Source of the DNA: Methylocystis sp. IM3
GTDB lineage: Bacteria; Pseudomonadota; Alphaproteobacteria; Rhizobiales; Beijerinckiaceae
Reading direction: 5' to 3'
NCBI RefSeq assembly: GCF_038070105.1
Contig: NZ_JBBPBZ010000002.1
Location: forward strand, 2,058,001-2,122,000
Length of the DNA: 64,000 nucleotides
The position numbers were made by a program, and so were the translations under genes. Below are positions 46,774 through 57,200 of this stretch, piece after piece. Position 1 is the stretch's first letter, and each line of letters begins with the position of its first letter. The notes below the pieces were generated by a model, which was not told the origin of the DNA, did no database searches, and saw nothing but the letters and a program-made list of their open reading frames with translations.

Positions 46774-47472
46774 ATGTCCGTCATCGATTCCGTCCGCAAG
46801 GTCCTCGTGCCCATCCACCCCGAGGGCTATGTCTTCATCGCGGGATTCGCCGTCGCGGCCTTCGTGCTCGACTGGGTGTCGCCGACGCTCGGCTGGATCG
46901 GCTTCATCGCCACCGCCTGGTGCGTCTATTTCTTCCGTGATCCGCCGCGCGTCACGCCGCTGAGGGAGGGGCTCGTCGTCTCTCCGGCGGATGGCGTCGT
47001 CTGCTCCATCGGCTTCTTCCTGCCGCCGCCCGAGCTCGGCATGGGCGCCGAGCCGCTCCAGCGCATCTCGGTCTTCATGAGCGTCTTCGACTGCCATGTG
47101 AACCGCATGCCCGTCACCGGCCGCGTCACGAAAATCGCCTACAAGCCCGGCCTTTTCGTCAACGCCGATCTCGACAAGGCCAGCGAGGACAATGAGCGCA
47201 ACGGCCTCGTGATCGAGACGCCGCGCGGCCGCTTCGGCGTCGTGCAGATCGCGGGCCTCGTCGCGCGCCGCATCGTCTGTTTCGTGAAGGAAGGCGAGAG
47301 CCTCGGCGTCGGCGACCGCTTCGGCCTCATTCGCTTCGGTTCGCGCGTCGATGTCTACATGCCGTCATCCGCCCGCCCCATGGTGGCGGTTGGGACGCGC
47401 GCCATCGCCGGCGAGACCGTGCTTGCGGACATGACGGCGGAGACGGCGGCGCTCACTTTCAAGACCGGCTAA
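46774..47472 (+). CDS. psd: Phosphatidylserine decarboxylase
   Basis: A 232-residue membrane-associated enzyme converting phosphatidylserine to phosphatidylethanolamine with a self-made pyruvoyl group. It is the short PSD type: one N-terminal hydrophobic region (residues 20-50), [26 protein letters not shown], and the self-cleavage site RFGSRVDVY near residues 186-194. The ATG at 46774 begins [18 protein letters not shown]. pssA follows at 13 bases, so the two consecutive steps are in one operon. Confidence 0.95.
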   Translation: MSVIDSVRKVLVPIHPEGYVFIAGFAVAAFVLDWVSPTLGWIGFIATAWCVYFFRDPPRVTPLREGLVVSPADGVVCSIGFFLPPPELGMGAEPLQRISVFMSVFDCHVNRMPVTGRVTKIAYKPGLFVNADLDKASEDNERNGLVIETPRGRFGVVQIAGLVARRIVCFVKEGESLGVGDRFGLIRFGSRVDVYMPSSARPMVAVGTRAIAGETVLADMTAETAALTFKTG

Positions 47473-47485
47473 AGGCAAAAGAGCG

Positions 47486-48313
47486 ATGAGCGACAATCTG
47501 CAGGGTTCCGAGCTGTCCGCTTCCGAAATGCGGCGACTGCGCTTCCGCAACATCCCGCTGCGCGTCATTCTGCCCAATCTCGTGACGCTGCTCGCGCTCT
47601 GCATGGGCCTGACCGCGATCCGCTATGCGATCGAGGAAGATTTCGTCAAAGCCGTCACCGCCATCATGGCGGCGGCCGTGCTCGACGGCCTCGACGGCCG
47701 CCTCGCGCGCGCCCTCAAGGGCACATCGCGCTTTGGCGCGGAGCTGGATTCGCTTGCGGACTTCGTGGATTTCGGCGTGGCGCCGGGCCTGCTGCTTTAT
47801 TTGTGGAGCCTGCACGAGATCAAGGGACTGGGCTGGTTCGCCGTGCTCGCCTTCGCCATCGCCGGCGCGCTGCGTCTCGCCCGCTTCAATGTGATGATCG
47901 ACGATCCCGGCAAGCCGGCATGGCAGGCGGAATTTTTCGTCGGCATGCCCGCCCCCGCCGGCGCCGTCACGGTGCTGCTGCCGCTCTATTTGCATTTCTC
48001 GGCGCTGGAGTTGCCCGCCTCCAAGGCGCTGACGCCCTTTTATATCGTTTATGTGCTCGCCATCGCCTTTCTCATGGCGAGCCGCATCCCGCATTTCTCC
48101 GGCAAGCGCATGGGTAGAATCCCGCGCGATCTCGTCATCCCCGTGCTCTTCGGCGTCGGCGTGACGGCGCTGCTTCTCGCTATCTATCCCATGGAAGTGC
48201 TCGCCGTGGTGAGCCTCGCCTTCCTGGCCGCGATCCCGGTGAGCGTTAAACGATACAACGCGCTGGCGAAGGCAGAGGCCGAGAAAACGCCGGGATTTGA
48301 CGCGGAGGGGTAG
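47486..48313 (+). CDS. pssA: CDP-diacylglycerol--serine O-phosphatidyltransferase
   Basis: A 275-residue integral membrane enzyme making phosphatidylserine. The CDP-alcohol phosphotransferase signature is present as DGRLARALKGTSRFGAELD followed by SLAD. About eight spans follow. Methanotrophs with stacked internal membranes need much phosphatidylethanolamine, so psd-pssA may matter for membrane supply, though the genes are general. Confidence 0.95.
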   Translation: MSDNLQGSELSASEMRRLRFRNIPLRVILPNLVTLLALCMGLTAIRYAIEEDFVKAVTAIMAAAVLDGLDGRLARALKGTSRFGAELDSLADFVDFGVAPGLLLYLWSLHEIKGLGWFAVLAFAIAGALRLARFNVMIDDPGKPAWQAEFFVGMPAPAGAVTVLLPLYLHFSALELPASKALTPFYIVYVLAIAFLMASRIPHFSGKRMGRIPRDLVIPVLFGVGVTALLLAIYPMEVLAVVSLAFLAAIPVSVKRYNALAKAEAEKTPGFDAEG

Positions 48314-48366
48314 AGAGAAGCCAAGCGGACCCCTCCCGCGCCTCCGGCGCCAGCGCGGCCCGTTGG

Positions 48367-49086
48367 CTATGCCGGCAGCATGATCACCTTCGTCTTGACC
48401 GGCGTTCGCGAGTAGAGGTCGATCATGTCCTGGCTGAGCAGGCCGGTGCAGCCGCTCGTGATGCCGCTCCCGATGGTCTCGGGATCGCTGGTGCTGTAGA
48501 TCGTATAGACCGTGTAGACGCCGTTCTTGTAGAGATAGAGCGTGCGCGCGCCGAGCGGATTTTCGAGCCCTCCTGGCATGCCGCTGGCGTATTTGCGCGC
48601 CTCGGGCTGGCGCTGGATCATCTCCTTGGGGGGCGTCCAGGTCGGCCATTCGGCCTTGCGTCCGACATAAACCTCGCCGCTCCACAGGAACCCTGGCCGG
48701 CTGACATTCGCGCCATAGCGGGTGGCGTATCCATCGCCCTCGATGCGGTAGACGAAGTAATTGCCGGGATCGACGATGATCGTGCCGGGCGCCTCCTTGG
48801 TGTCGTAGCGCACCGTCCGGCGAAAAAATTTCGGATCGAGCTTGCCGATATCTACCGCCGGAATCGGGAATTTCTCGCTGGGCACGGCTGCGTAAAACTT
48901 CGCCGCCTCGGCGCGGCCCATGTCGTCAGACGTCACGCAACCGCCGAGTCCCAGCGCGCCGAGACTGGCGGCGGAGCCGGACAAAAACGACCGGCGATTG
49001 AGACACCCCGAACGGAGCCCTGGCAGAGCTCCCTCGCTTCTTTCGCCGGCATGGGCAATCCCATTGTCCATGATCAAATTTCTCAT
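48367..49086 (-). CDS. L,D-transpeptidase (YkuD family), Tat/lipoprotein-type export
   Basis: A protein of about 239 residues. The N-terminus has a Tat-like RRSFLSGSAASLGALGLGGC stretch whose final cysteine could be lipidated. The YkuD domain covers about residues 100-235, with the catalytic cysteine in SGITSGCTGLLSQDM. Such enzymes make 3-3 peptidoglycan cross-links or attach proteins to the wall. Start choice is uncertain: ATG at 49086 or 49071, or TTG at 49122; none has a strong ribosome site. Confidence 0.82.
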   Translation of the reverse strand: MRNLIMDNGIAHAGERSEGALPGLRSGCLNRRSFLSGSAASLGALGLGGCVTSDDMGRAEAAKFYAAVPSEKFPIPAVDIGKLDPKFFRRTVRYDTKEAPGTIIVDPGNYFVYRIEGDGYATRYGANVSRPGFLWSGEVYVGRKAEWPTWTPPKEMIQRQPEARKYASGMPGGLENPLGARTLYLYKNGVYTVYTIYSTSDPETIGSGITSGCTGLLSQDMIDLYSRTPVKTKVIMLPA

Positions 49087-49504
49087 TTTGCTGTCGCGCG
49101 GCCAGACAAAAGTCTTGCGCAAATCCGCTGAACCTCTCTGCTAAGCTAAGATTGCCGTCACGCGGCTTAATTGGCAAGTTCGGACCTTGGCGGCCCGCGT
49201 GCCTGCCATGCGCAGAAGACGGGGACATCCAAGCGGCCGCAGCCTCGCTGCGCGCCGATTTCGACAATAAAAACAGACATTGCTGGCCAGGCCGGCGTCT
49301 GGCTCAGTTGCCGGCCACTCTGACGCCGAGAACCGACGGTATGCTTTCGGGAATGTAAACAAACGCCCGCTCGGACCGGCAATTCTGGCGATTCTGGCCG
49401 GCGACGCCCATGGAGAACGCGCGTCAGCGGCGCTCAGAATCGAATTTCGTCCACGAATACCCTCACGGCTTCGCGCCAGTCCGACGAATTGCCGCTCCCT
49501 CGCC
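49087..49504. other. Intergenic stretch between two minus-strand genes
   Basis: About 418 bases. No coding region is supported: overlapping frames lack family character. Short AT-rich parts near 49262-49275 (CAATAAAAACAG) and 49350-49362 may belong to the transpeptidase promoter. No repeat or RNA was recognised. Confidence 0.4.
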
Positions 49505-50686
49505 TCACCGGCCCGCCACTGGCGGCAGGGGCGAACTCTCTACCTTCTGGCTTACGGCCGGCGGCGGCGTCTGCGGCGCGGTTGCGGCGCCCGCGTCGTC
49601 TCCGCGGAAATCCGGAATAGCCATCTGGTCGGCGTCCTGCGCGCGCGGCGCGGCGATATGGGCGCCGATCTTGCGCACCACGTCCGGCGCTTCGGCGAAG
49701 GCGCCGTGGCCGATGAAGTCCGTCGAAAAGGACGAAATGTCGTGCACGGCGACGCCGAGCCGGTCGAGTTCGGCCTTGTCCTCGGGCTTTTCGGGGTCCA
49801 TGGCGCCCAGCCTCGGCCGCGCGCCGGCAATGCGCGACGAGAGCGAAAGCGCGCGGTCGTTGCTTGCGACGAAAATCGAGACATGCCCCGGATCGATCCG
49901 CCCGAGCTGCTGCCGGAAAACATTGAGGTCGATGTCCGGATTGGCGAGCATCACCTCGCCGAGGCGCCCATCGAGATCGGGGTGGCCCGAGATGGCCGCG
50001 TCGCGCAGCGTCTCCATCGTCAACCAGGCGCCCATGGAGTGGGCGAGAATATGCACGCGCCCGAGACCCGGCGTTTTCGCGAGCGAGAGCAACGCTTTTT
50101 GAAGCGCATCGCGGGAAACGGTCGCCGCCTCCTTGTCGGATTCGTAATTGAAGAGCCCGCCGCGCGAATTCCAGGTGAACAGCACGGGCACCCCGGAGAA
50201 GCCGCCGTCGGCGACAATCTGGGCGAGGCGGAAACGCGCCTCGTCGAGGCTCGTATTGAAGCCGTGTACATAGAGGAGAACATCGCGGGAACTGCCGACG
50301 CGGCCGGACACATGGGTGGCGAGCTGGCTGTAGAATTCCTCTTCGTCCATGCCGCGCTTGGAGAGGACCGAGAAGTGCCGGTTCTTGTCCGGCGCGCCGA
50401 AGCTCGGTTTCTCGATGGCGCCGGCGCTATGATTCTGCGGCACGCCGATGGCGGTAAGGGAGAAATGCGCGCGGCCGTCGTCGGCGGCCCCGTCCCCGCG
50501 CCGCGTCGAGGCGACGAAGAGCGGCACGCGGCTCGGTTCGCCCTGCGGCCCCGAGACCAAAGACACGGCGTTGTTCATGTGTCCGTCGATTGCGCGCATG
50601 CTCTCCGAGGCGCAGCCCGCAAGCAGCGTTGCGGCGAGCACGGCGGTCGACGCCAGCGAAGCCCTGATCAGCGAAACCTTGCGCAA
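49505..50686 (-). CDS. Alpha/beta-hydrolase lipoprotein (DUF900)
   Basis: A 393-residue exported lipoprotein: hydrophobic signal with lipobox LLAGC (Cys25). The alpha/beta-hydrolase core of the DUF900 type runs about residues 55-330, with VLLYVHGFNTSLDEA, VLFTWNSRGG and the nucleophile elbow ILAHSMGAWL. A proline-rich C-terminal tail (APQTPPPAV) follows. The substrate is unknown. It is divergent from pqqB and shares a 242-base intergenic region with it. Confidence 0.82.
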   Translation of the reverse strand: MRKVSLIRASLASTAVLAATLLAGCASESMRAIDGHMNNAVSLVSGPQGEPSRVPLFVASTRRGDGAADDGRAHFSLTAIGVPQNHSAGAIEKPSFGAPDKNRHFSVLSKRGMDEEEFYSQLATHVSGRVGSSRDVLLYVHGFNTSLDEARFRLAQIVADGGFSGVPVLFTWNSRGGLFNYESDKEAATVSRDALQKALLSLAKTPGLGRVHILAHSMGAWLTMETLRDAAISGHPDLDGRLGEVMLANPDIDLNVFRQQLGRIDPGHVSIFVASNDRALSLSSRIAGARPRLGAMDPEKPEDKAELDRLGVAVHDISSFSTDFIGHGAFAEAPDVVRKIGAHIAAPRAQDADQMAIPDFRGDDAGAATAPQTPPPAVSQKVESSPLPPVAGR

Positions 50687-50928
50687 ATAACAGTTCCAGC
50701 GCGGCCGAGGAGTTTGGGGAGAAGGCGCTTCGGCCGGGACTCGTTCTTACGCGAGAAAGCGACGAAAGCGGGGCGCGCGGACCAGCCGACCAACAGGATT
50801 GTCGTCCGCCGAGGTTAACGACAAGCAAATTTGCCGCACTTGCGCCGCCGCGCCGAGGGTGCATAGTGCGCGCCAAGAACCGAACAAAAACGGGGAGAAG
50901 GCGCTCGTCGCGAGCGGCCGGAAACGCG

Positions 50929-51858
50929 ATGCGGATCAGAATTTTGGGCTCGGGCGCCGGCGGCGGCTTCCCGCAGTGGAACTGCAATTGCGCCAATTGC
51001 CGCGCGGTGCGCGCCGGCGCGCCGGGCTTCAGCGCGCGCACCCAGTCGTCCCTCGCCGTGAGCGCGGACGGACGCAACTGGGTTTTGCTCAACGCCTCGC
51101 CCGATTTGCGCGAGCAGATCGCCGCCGCGCCCCAGCTCGCCCCCGCGGAGGGCGATCCGGTGCGCGCGAGCCCGATCAAGGCCGTCGCGCTGACCAATGG
51201 CGACGTGGACCATGTGGCGGGCCTGCTCAATCTGCGCGAGGCGCAGCCCTTCAACATCTATGCGGCCGGGCGCGTCCTGCAGGCGCTCGGCGCCAATCCG
51301 ATCTTCACGATCCTGCAAACCCCGCTCGTGCCGCGCATCGAATTGCCGATGGACGAGACCATTCCTCTCAAGGGCGCGGGCGTCGATCTCGGTCTCGCCA
51401 TCCGCGCTTTCCCCGTGCCGGGCAAGATCGCGCTCTATCTCGAAGACAGGAACGCGCCCAATTTCGGCACAAGCGCCGGCGACACGCTCGGACTCGAAAT
51501 CATCGAGACGAAGACGGGCAAATCCTTCTTCTATGTCCCCGGCTGCGCGAAAGTGGATGCGCCTCTCGCGGCGCGTCTGAAAAATGCGGCCCTCGTCTTT
51601 TTCGACGGCACGCTCTTCCACGAGAACGAGATGATCGAGCAGGGCCTCATGGGCAAGACCGGCTCGCGCATGGGTCACATCAACATGAGCGGCGAGGACG
51701 GCTCCATGGCGGCTTTCGCGCCGCTCAACGTCGCGCGCAAGATCTACGTGCACATCAACAATTCAAATCCGGTCCTCGACGCTGCCTCGAGCCAGACTGC
51801 GGCCGTGCGCGCCGCGGGCTGGGAGATCGGCGCGGACGGCATGGAGGTGACGCTATGA
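50929..51858 (+). CDS. pqqB: PqqB, PQQ biosynthesis hydroxylase/metallo-hydrolase-like protein
   Basis: A 309-residue metallo-beta-lactamase-fold protein of PQQ synthesis, reported to hydroxylate tyrosine in the PqqA-derived precursor. It shows GSGAGGGFPQWNCNCANC at the N-terminus, ALTNGDVDHVAGLLNLRE in place of the usual HxHxDH, and GRMGHI-like SRMGHINMSG. The ATG at 50929 begins RIRILGSGAGGG. Its stop overlaps the pqqC start (ATGA). No pqqA reading frame is visible upstream. Confidence 0.96.
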   Translation: MRIRILGSGAGGGFPQWNCNCANCRAVRAGAPGFSARTQSSLAVSADGRNWVLLNASPDLREQIAAAPQLAPAEGDPVRASPIKAVALTNGDVDHVAGLLNLREAQPFNIYAAGRVLQALGANPIFTILQTPLVPRIELPMDETIPLKGAGVDLGLAIRAFPVPGKIALYLEDRNAPNFGTSAGDTLGLEIIETKTGKSFFYVPGCAKVDAPLAARLKNAALVFFDGTLFHENEMIEQGLMGKTGSRMGHINMSGEDGSMAAFAPLNVARKIYVHINNSNPVLDAASSQTAAVRAAGWEIGADGMEVTL

Positions 51859-52610
51859 ATCAGATCGTGACCGACTGGCGCGACGCCGCGCCGCTGTCCA
51901 GGACCGATTTCGAAGCGGCGATCCGCAACGTCGGCGCCGAGCGCTATCACGACAAGCACGCCTTCCATAAGCTTCTGCATGGCGGCAAGCTGCAAAAGCA
52001 TCAGGTCGCCGCCTGGGCGCTCAATCGCTATTGCTATCAGGAGGCCGTGCCGCGCAAGGACGCCGCCTTCATGAGTCGGGTGCACGACCGCGAACTGCGC
52101 CGCGAATGGATTCATCGCATCCACGATCACGATGGCCTCGGCGAGGAGGCGGGCGGGATCGAGCGCTGGCTCGTATTGACCGACGCGCTGGGCTTCCCCC
52201 GCGACTATGTCGCCTCGCGCCGCGGCGCCCTGCCCGCGACCAAATTCGCCGTGGAGGCCTATGTGCGCTTCGTCGTCGAGGAGCCGCTCGTCGTGGCGGT
52301 GGCGTCGTCGCTCACCGAGCTCTTCGCGCCGTCCATCCATCGCGAGCGCATCGTCGGCATGCTCGAGAGCTACGACTTCGTCGACGACCATGTGATGGCC
52401 TATTTCAAGCGCCGCCTCAGCCAGGCGCCGCGCGATTCGGAATTCGCGCTCAACTATGTCCTCGACAACGCCAAGACGCGCGAGGAGCAGGAGGCCTGCG
52501 TCGGCGCGGTGCGCTTCAAATGCGATGTCCTCTGGGCGCAGCTCGACGCCTTGCATCACGCCTATGTCACGCCGGGGCTCATCCCGCCCGGCGCCTGGCG
52601 ACCGGAGTAG
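51855..52610 (+). CDS. pqqC: PqqC, pyrroloquinoline-quinone synthase
   Basis: A 251-residue helical oxidase that performs the last ring closure and eight-electron oxidation of PQQ synthesis. Recognisable parts are RYHDKHAFHKLLHGGKL, NRYCYQEAVPRKDAAF and RFKCDVLWAQLDALHHAY. It is translationally coupled to pqqB. Unlike the fused PqqCD of Methylobacterium, no PqqD part is attached here; PqqD is on the next gene. Confidence 0.97.
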   Translation: MNQIVTDWRDAAPLSRTDFEAAIRNVGAERYHDKHAFHKLLHGGKLQKHQVAAWALNRYCYQEAVPRKDAAFMSRVHDRELRREWIHRIHDHDGLGEEAGGIERWLVLTDALGFPRDYVASRRGALPATKFAVEAYVRFVVEEPLVVAVASSLTELFAPSIHRERIVGMLESYDFVDDHVMAYFKRRLSQAPRDSEFALNYVLDNAKTREEQEACVGAVRFKCDVLWAQLDALHHAYVTPGLIPPGAWRPE

Positions 52611-52675
52611 CCGCCTCCAGTGCGAGGCGCGAAGCGACGGCCGAAAGGATTGCGTTGCAGACCAAGCGGCAGGAA

Positions 52676-54133
52676 ATGACCACACGCTTCATCATCGGCC
52701 CGGACTCCCGCCCCGGCTTCACGCGCTATTCCCGCCTGCACGAGGATCGCGCGCGGGGCCGAACCGTCATTCTCGCCCCTGAACGCGCCTATGAGCTCGA
52801 CGCCATCGGCCTGATCGTGCTGTCCGCCATCGACGGCAAAACGCGCATCGCCGACCTTTGCGCGTGGCTCGCGGAGCAATACAAGGCGCCGCTGGAAATC
52901 ATCACGCGCGACGTCATCAACCTTCTGCAGGGCCTTGCCGACAAGCGTCTGCTGCGGGACGGAGTCGATCCCTTCACGGCGCCGAAGCTCTCCGCCTTCG
53001 CCTCGTCGATCCAGCCCTTCGCGGGTGGACCGGCCGGGCTCCTCGCGGAGCTCACGCATCGCTGCCCGCTGCAATGTCCCTATTGCTCCAATCCGCTGGA
53101 GCTGGAGAAATCCAACGTCGAAATGACTGCCGACGAATGGGGCGAGACCTTCCGTCAGGCGGCGTCGATTGGCGCTTTGCAATTGCATCTTTCCGGCGGC
53201 GAGCCGACCGCGCGGCGCGATCTCGAGGAGATCCTCGCCGCCGCCGTCGAGGCCGGCCTCTACACCAATCTCGTCACCTCGGCCGTGCTGCTGACCCGCG
53301 AGCGGCTCGAGCGTCTCGCCGAGATCGGGCTCGATCACGTGCAGGTGTCAATTCAGGACATCGTCCCCGAGAGCGCCGACCGCATTTCGGCCTATGAGGG
53401 CGGCGTGCCCAAAAAGCGCGACGTGGCGCGCTGGACCCGCGAACTCGGCATGGGGCTCACGATCAACGCGCCCATGCACCGGCAGAACATCGCTCATCTG
53501 CCGCAGATCATCGATTTCGCGGTGGAGGTCGACGCCCAGCGCATCGAGATCGCCCATATTCAGTATTACGCCTGGGCGCAGATCAATCGCGCGGCGCTGA
53601 TCCCGACGCGCGAGACCTTCATGGAGACGGTCGACGTCGTCGAGGCGGCGAAGAAGCGGCTGCTCGGCGTGCTGAATTTCGACTTCGTCATCCACGACCA
53701 TTACGCGACGCGACCCAAGCAGTGCACGGGCGGCTGGGGCCGCTCGATCATGGCGGTGACGCCCTCGGGCAAAGCCCTGCCCTGCCACGCGGCGCAGACG
53801 CTGCCGAACCTGACCTTCGACGACGTGCGGACGCGGCCGCTCGGCGATATCTGGCGCAACGGCTCGGCCTTCAACGCCTATCGCGGCACGGACTGGATGA
53901 AGGAGCCCTGCCGCTCCTGCGACCGCAAGGAAATCGATTACGGCGGCTGCCGCTGTCAGGCCTTCGCGGTGACGGGCGACGCCGAGGCGACCGACCCCGC
54001 CTGCCATCTCTCCCCCGACCACGCCCGTTTCGCGGCCTACGCCGAGACGGAGTCGCAGGCGCCAGCGCCGGAATTCATCTACCGGCGTTACGGCGGCGCG
54101 CCGCAAAGCGCCGCGGAGAAAGAGCCGGCCTGA
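52676..54133 (+). CDS. pqqE: PqqD-PqqE fusion (peptide chaperone plus radical SAM)
   Basis: A 485-residue protein. Residues about 8-95 are a PqqD domain (VILAPERAYELDAIGLIVLSAIDG), which binds the PqqA peptide. Residues about 115-470 are PqqE, the radical SAM enzyme that cross-links Glu and Tyr of PqqA: C130, C134 and C137 (CxxxCxxC) bind the catalytic cluster, and C-terminal cysteines in PCHAA, CRSCDRKEIDYGGCRC bind the auxiliary clusters. The ATG at 52676 is preceded by AGGA; it lies 65 bases after pqqC. Separate PqqD and PqqE proteins are more usual. Confidence 0.94.
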   Translation: MTTRFIIGPDSRPGFTRYSRLHEDRARGRTVILAPERAYELDAIGLIVLSAIDGKTRIADLCAWLAEQYKAPLEIITRDVINLLQGLADKRLLRDGVDPFTAPKLSAFASSIQPFAGGPAGLLAELTHRCPLQCPYCSNPLELEKSNVEMTADEWGETFRQAASIGALQLHLSGGEPTARRDLEEILAAAVEAGLYTNLVTSAVLLTRERLERLAEIGLDHVQVSIQDIVPESADRISAYEGGVPKKRDVARWTRELGMGLTINAPMHRQNIAHLPQIIDFAVEVDAQRIEIAHIQYYAWAQINRAALIPTRETFMETVDVVEAAKKRLLGVLNFDFVIHDHYATRPKQCTGGWGRSIMAVTPSGKALPCHAAQTLPNLTFDDVRTRPLGDIWRNGSAFNAYRGTDWMKEPCRSCDRKEIDYGGCRCQAFAVTGDAEATDPACHLSPDHARFAAYAETESQAPAPEFIYRRYGGAPQSAAEKEPA

Positions 54134-54240
54134 CGGCTCGACGCCCGCGACAGGCGCGGGCAGGACGGCTGTGTTTGCGCCTTTCGGCGCGTCATGGCCG
54201 GGCTGGACCCGGCCACCCATCTCCATCGCCGCATGTGACT
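54134..54240. repeat. RIME-like palindromic intergenic element
   Basis: Between the convergent pqqE and GH94 genes. It contains a CCCGCGACAGGCGCGGG hairpin and a perfect 8-bp dyad, TGGCCGGG at 54195-54202 and CCCGGCCA at 54208-54215, around CTGGA. The CATGGCCGGG...CCCGGCCA style is one I recall from dispersed repeats of Rhizobiales genomes; only one copy is in this window. Confidence 0.45.
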
Positions 54241-54268
54241 GTAAACACGCCGTTCGCGTCTGTTCCCC

Positions 54269-57200
54269 TCAGGTTCTCTTCCTGTTCTGGGCCGTGAAGC
54301 TCTTGCCACGGTAAGTCACGCATTCGAGCCGCAGGTCGCCCTTGGGATCGAAAGCGTCGGGACGCGGCTTGAGTTCGCCGTTCTCGAATTCGAGACCGAG
54401 CATGGCGTAGGCGGCCGAGAGCATGCGCGCGGCGGCGCCCGTGTACCAGTCCCAGCCGCCCCGGCCCTCATAGCCTTCGCCTTCGTAAACGTCGGCGGGC
54501 TGCTGGTGCGGCGGCAGGCCGTAGATGTCCGCCTCCGCGGGCGTTCTGAGCTTCGAGATCGGCGAAATGGCGATCCAGACCTCGAAGGCCTCCCGGAAGA
54601 GGTCTGCGGCGGCTCGATCGTCGCCTTCGGCCTGCGCCTGCGCGCCGAGTTTCGCCAGCGCGTCCACGAACCAGGACACGCCGTGCGAATATTGCCCGCC
54701 ATTCTCGCGCACGCCCGGCGGATATTCGGCGCTGCGGCCGGGATAGGGGTCGGAATGCTCGTTGAAGGGGGGCGTGACCAGCAGAACACGGTTGGGGCGG
54801 CCGAGCAGGTCCAGGGCCTTTTCGATCGCCTCGCGGCCCCGCGCCGGGTCCACCGCATTGGAGAGCGTCGGCCAATGCGCGGTCATGGCGCTCATCGGCG
54901 CCAGCTCGCGGCCGTCGTCGGCAAAGTCGCGCACATAGCGATCTCCGCGCCAGCATTTGGCGAGCGCCGCGCGCAACTCGGCCGCCCGCTCGCGATAGCG
55001 GTCAGCGCGCGCCTTGTCGCCCTTCGCCTCGAAGATCGGCGCGATGTCAACGAGGATTCCGTGCAGGAAGAAGCCGAGCCACACGCTTTCGCCGCGCCCC
55101 TCGACGCCGACGAGATGCATGCCGTCGTCCCAGTCGCCGGAGCCGACGAGCGGCAGCCCATGCGCGCCGAAGCGGTCGAGCGAGAAATCGATGGCGCGGG
55201 CGCAATGACCGAGCAGCGTATCCTTGTCGCGCGATTTGAGCGGCACGGTCACGTCGCCCTCCTGATCCTTCGGAACCGGATTGGCTTCGAGGAAGGTTTC
55301 GACCGAGTCGAGAATGCCGGCGTCGCCCGTCCCCTTCACGTAGCGGATCGTCACATAGGGCAGCCAGAGGTGCGGATCGGAGGAATGGGTCCGGTCCGCG
55401 AGACCCGTCCCGCCACTCGCCGAGCGGTGCCACCATTTGGCGGCGTCACCCTCGAGATATTGATGCCGCGCATGGAGCAGGATCTGCGCGCGGGCGCGTT
55501 CCGGCGCCAGATGAATGAGCGGGATCACGTCCTGAAGCTGGTCGCGATAGCCCGTGGCGCCGGAGCGCTGCGCCGGGCCGGTGCGGCCCCAAAGGCGCGA
55601 GGCCAGCAATTGATACGGCAGCCAGTCGTTGACCAGACGATCGACGTCCGGCCGGTTGGTCCGGATGCGCAGCACCGAGAGCTGCTCGTTCCAGGCCTCG
55701 ACGCTCGCCTCGAGCTGGCGCCGCGCATAAGCGGGGTCGCGCGCCATTTTGGCGAGGCGCTTCGCCTCCTCCATCGTGGTCGTCTGGCCGAGCGCGACGA
55801 CCACCACCGCCTCCTCGCCCGCCGGCACGTCGATCGAGCCGCAGAAGGCCGCGACCTTCCGCTGATGCTCAGGCGCCCCGGCGTCGGGATGGCCGTGCTC
55901 GACCATATAAGGCAGATAGGGATTGCGGCTCTCGTGGCCGAGGAACCGGCGCCGCGAGGTCTCCGCGAACTCCGCATGGATCGAGGTCGTCACGAAGGCC
56001 CAGCCGTTGACGAAATTGTTGCGAGGATTGCGGAAGTAGATCGACTGCAAATCGTCGTCGATAACCGACTGTATGTCGCCCAGGCTCTCCGTCGGCGTCT
56101 CGGCGAGCACGACCTCCATCGCCGGCACGATCTGCAACAGACGCTCGTGCACGGTCTTGTTGCGAATTTTGAGCAGGCGGAACTCGATCGGCTCCGTCGG
56201 GCTGACGAAGACCGTCATCTCCAGTTCGAGGTGATCGCGCTCGGCCCGGAAGATCGCCGAGCCCGGCGCATAGGTCACGTCGTAGCGCGCGTCCCGACGG
56301 CGCAGCGGCACGAAGGTCGGGCTGTGGGCGTCGGTGCGGGCGAGATCATAGACGTAGATCATCTGCCCGGCCGGCGCCATGCGGCCTTCCCCCAGCCGGA
56401 AGGGCGTGAAGCTGTTCAGCCGCGAATTGACGGAGAAAGAGAAAATATCGCCGTCATTGGTGAGAACGCAGCCGTGGCCCAACTCATTGGCGATCACATG
56501 GGCGAAAGGCCGCGGCGTGCCCGGCGCGAGCGTCAGGCTGCGGCCGTCGGGCGAGAAGGCGTAGCGATGCTCCTTCGGCGTGGGCGGCATGACGAGCGCG
56601 CGGCGTCGTGACAGGGCGCGGTCGAGGAGTTCCGGCGCGACCGGCGGAATGCCGAGGTGGCGCGCGACCGAGTCGGTGGCGCGCCCCATGTCGCGCGCCC
56701 AGCCGTCGATGATGATGAGCTCCGCGCTGCCGTCCGGCGGCAATTCGACCTCGACGCGCAGGCTCGCGCAGGGTTGGAAGCCGTAGAGAAGCCCTTCGTC
56801 GTCCGGGCTGCGCGGCGGTTCGCCCAGGCCGTTGAGACTGTCCGGCGCATTGGTCGGCCCCATCCCGTAGAAGCGCGACTTCACGTCCTCATAGCCGACG
56901 ATCGTCATTTTGGTGTCGGCGCCGGCGCCGATGGCGTGAAAGCCGACCTCGGGCGAGAGCCGCCGGTCGATGGGCCGGCGCGCGCCGCCCTTGAGCAGGC
57001 GGTTCTGGGCGAAGATGGCGTTGAGCGACTTCACATACCAGGTGCCGACGTGGATCGCATTGTAGGGCGGATCGCGCAGCTCGACGCTGGTTTCGTTGAG
57101 CACCCACTCGCGCAGCGAGGCGAGCGTGAGCTTGCGGGCGCGGGGCTCCAGATTGACGATCCGCAGATGCTTGATCTCGACCGCCTCGTCCGGCGCGAGG

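Noticed and set aside
54506..56611. 701-codon plus-strand frame opposite the GH94 gene
   Set aside because: Same kind of shadow; the minus-strand protein has clear GH94 motifs in this stretch.
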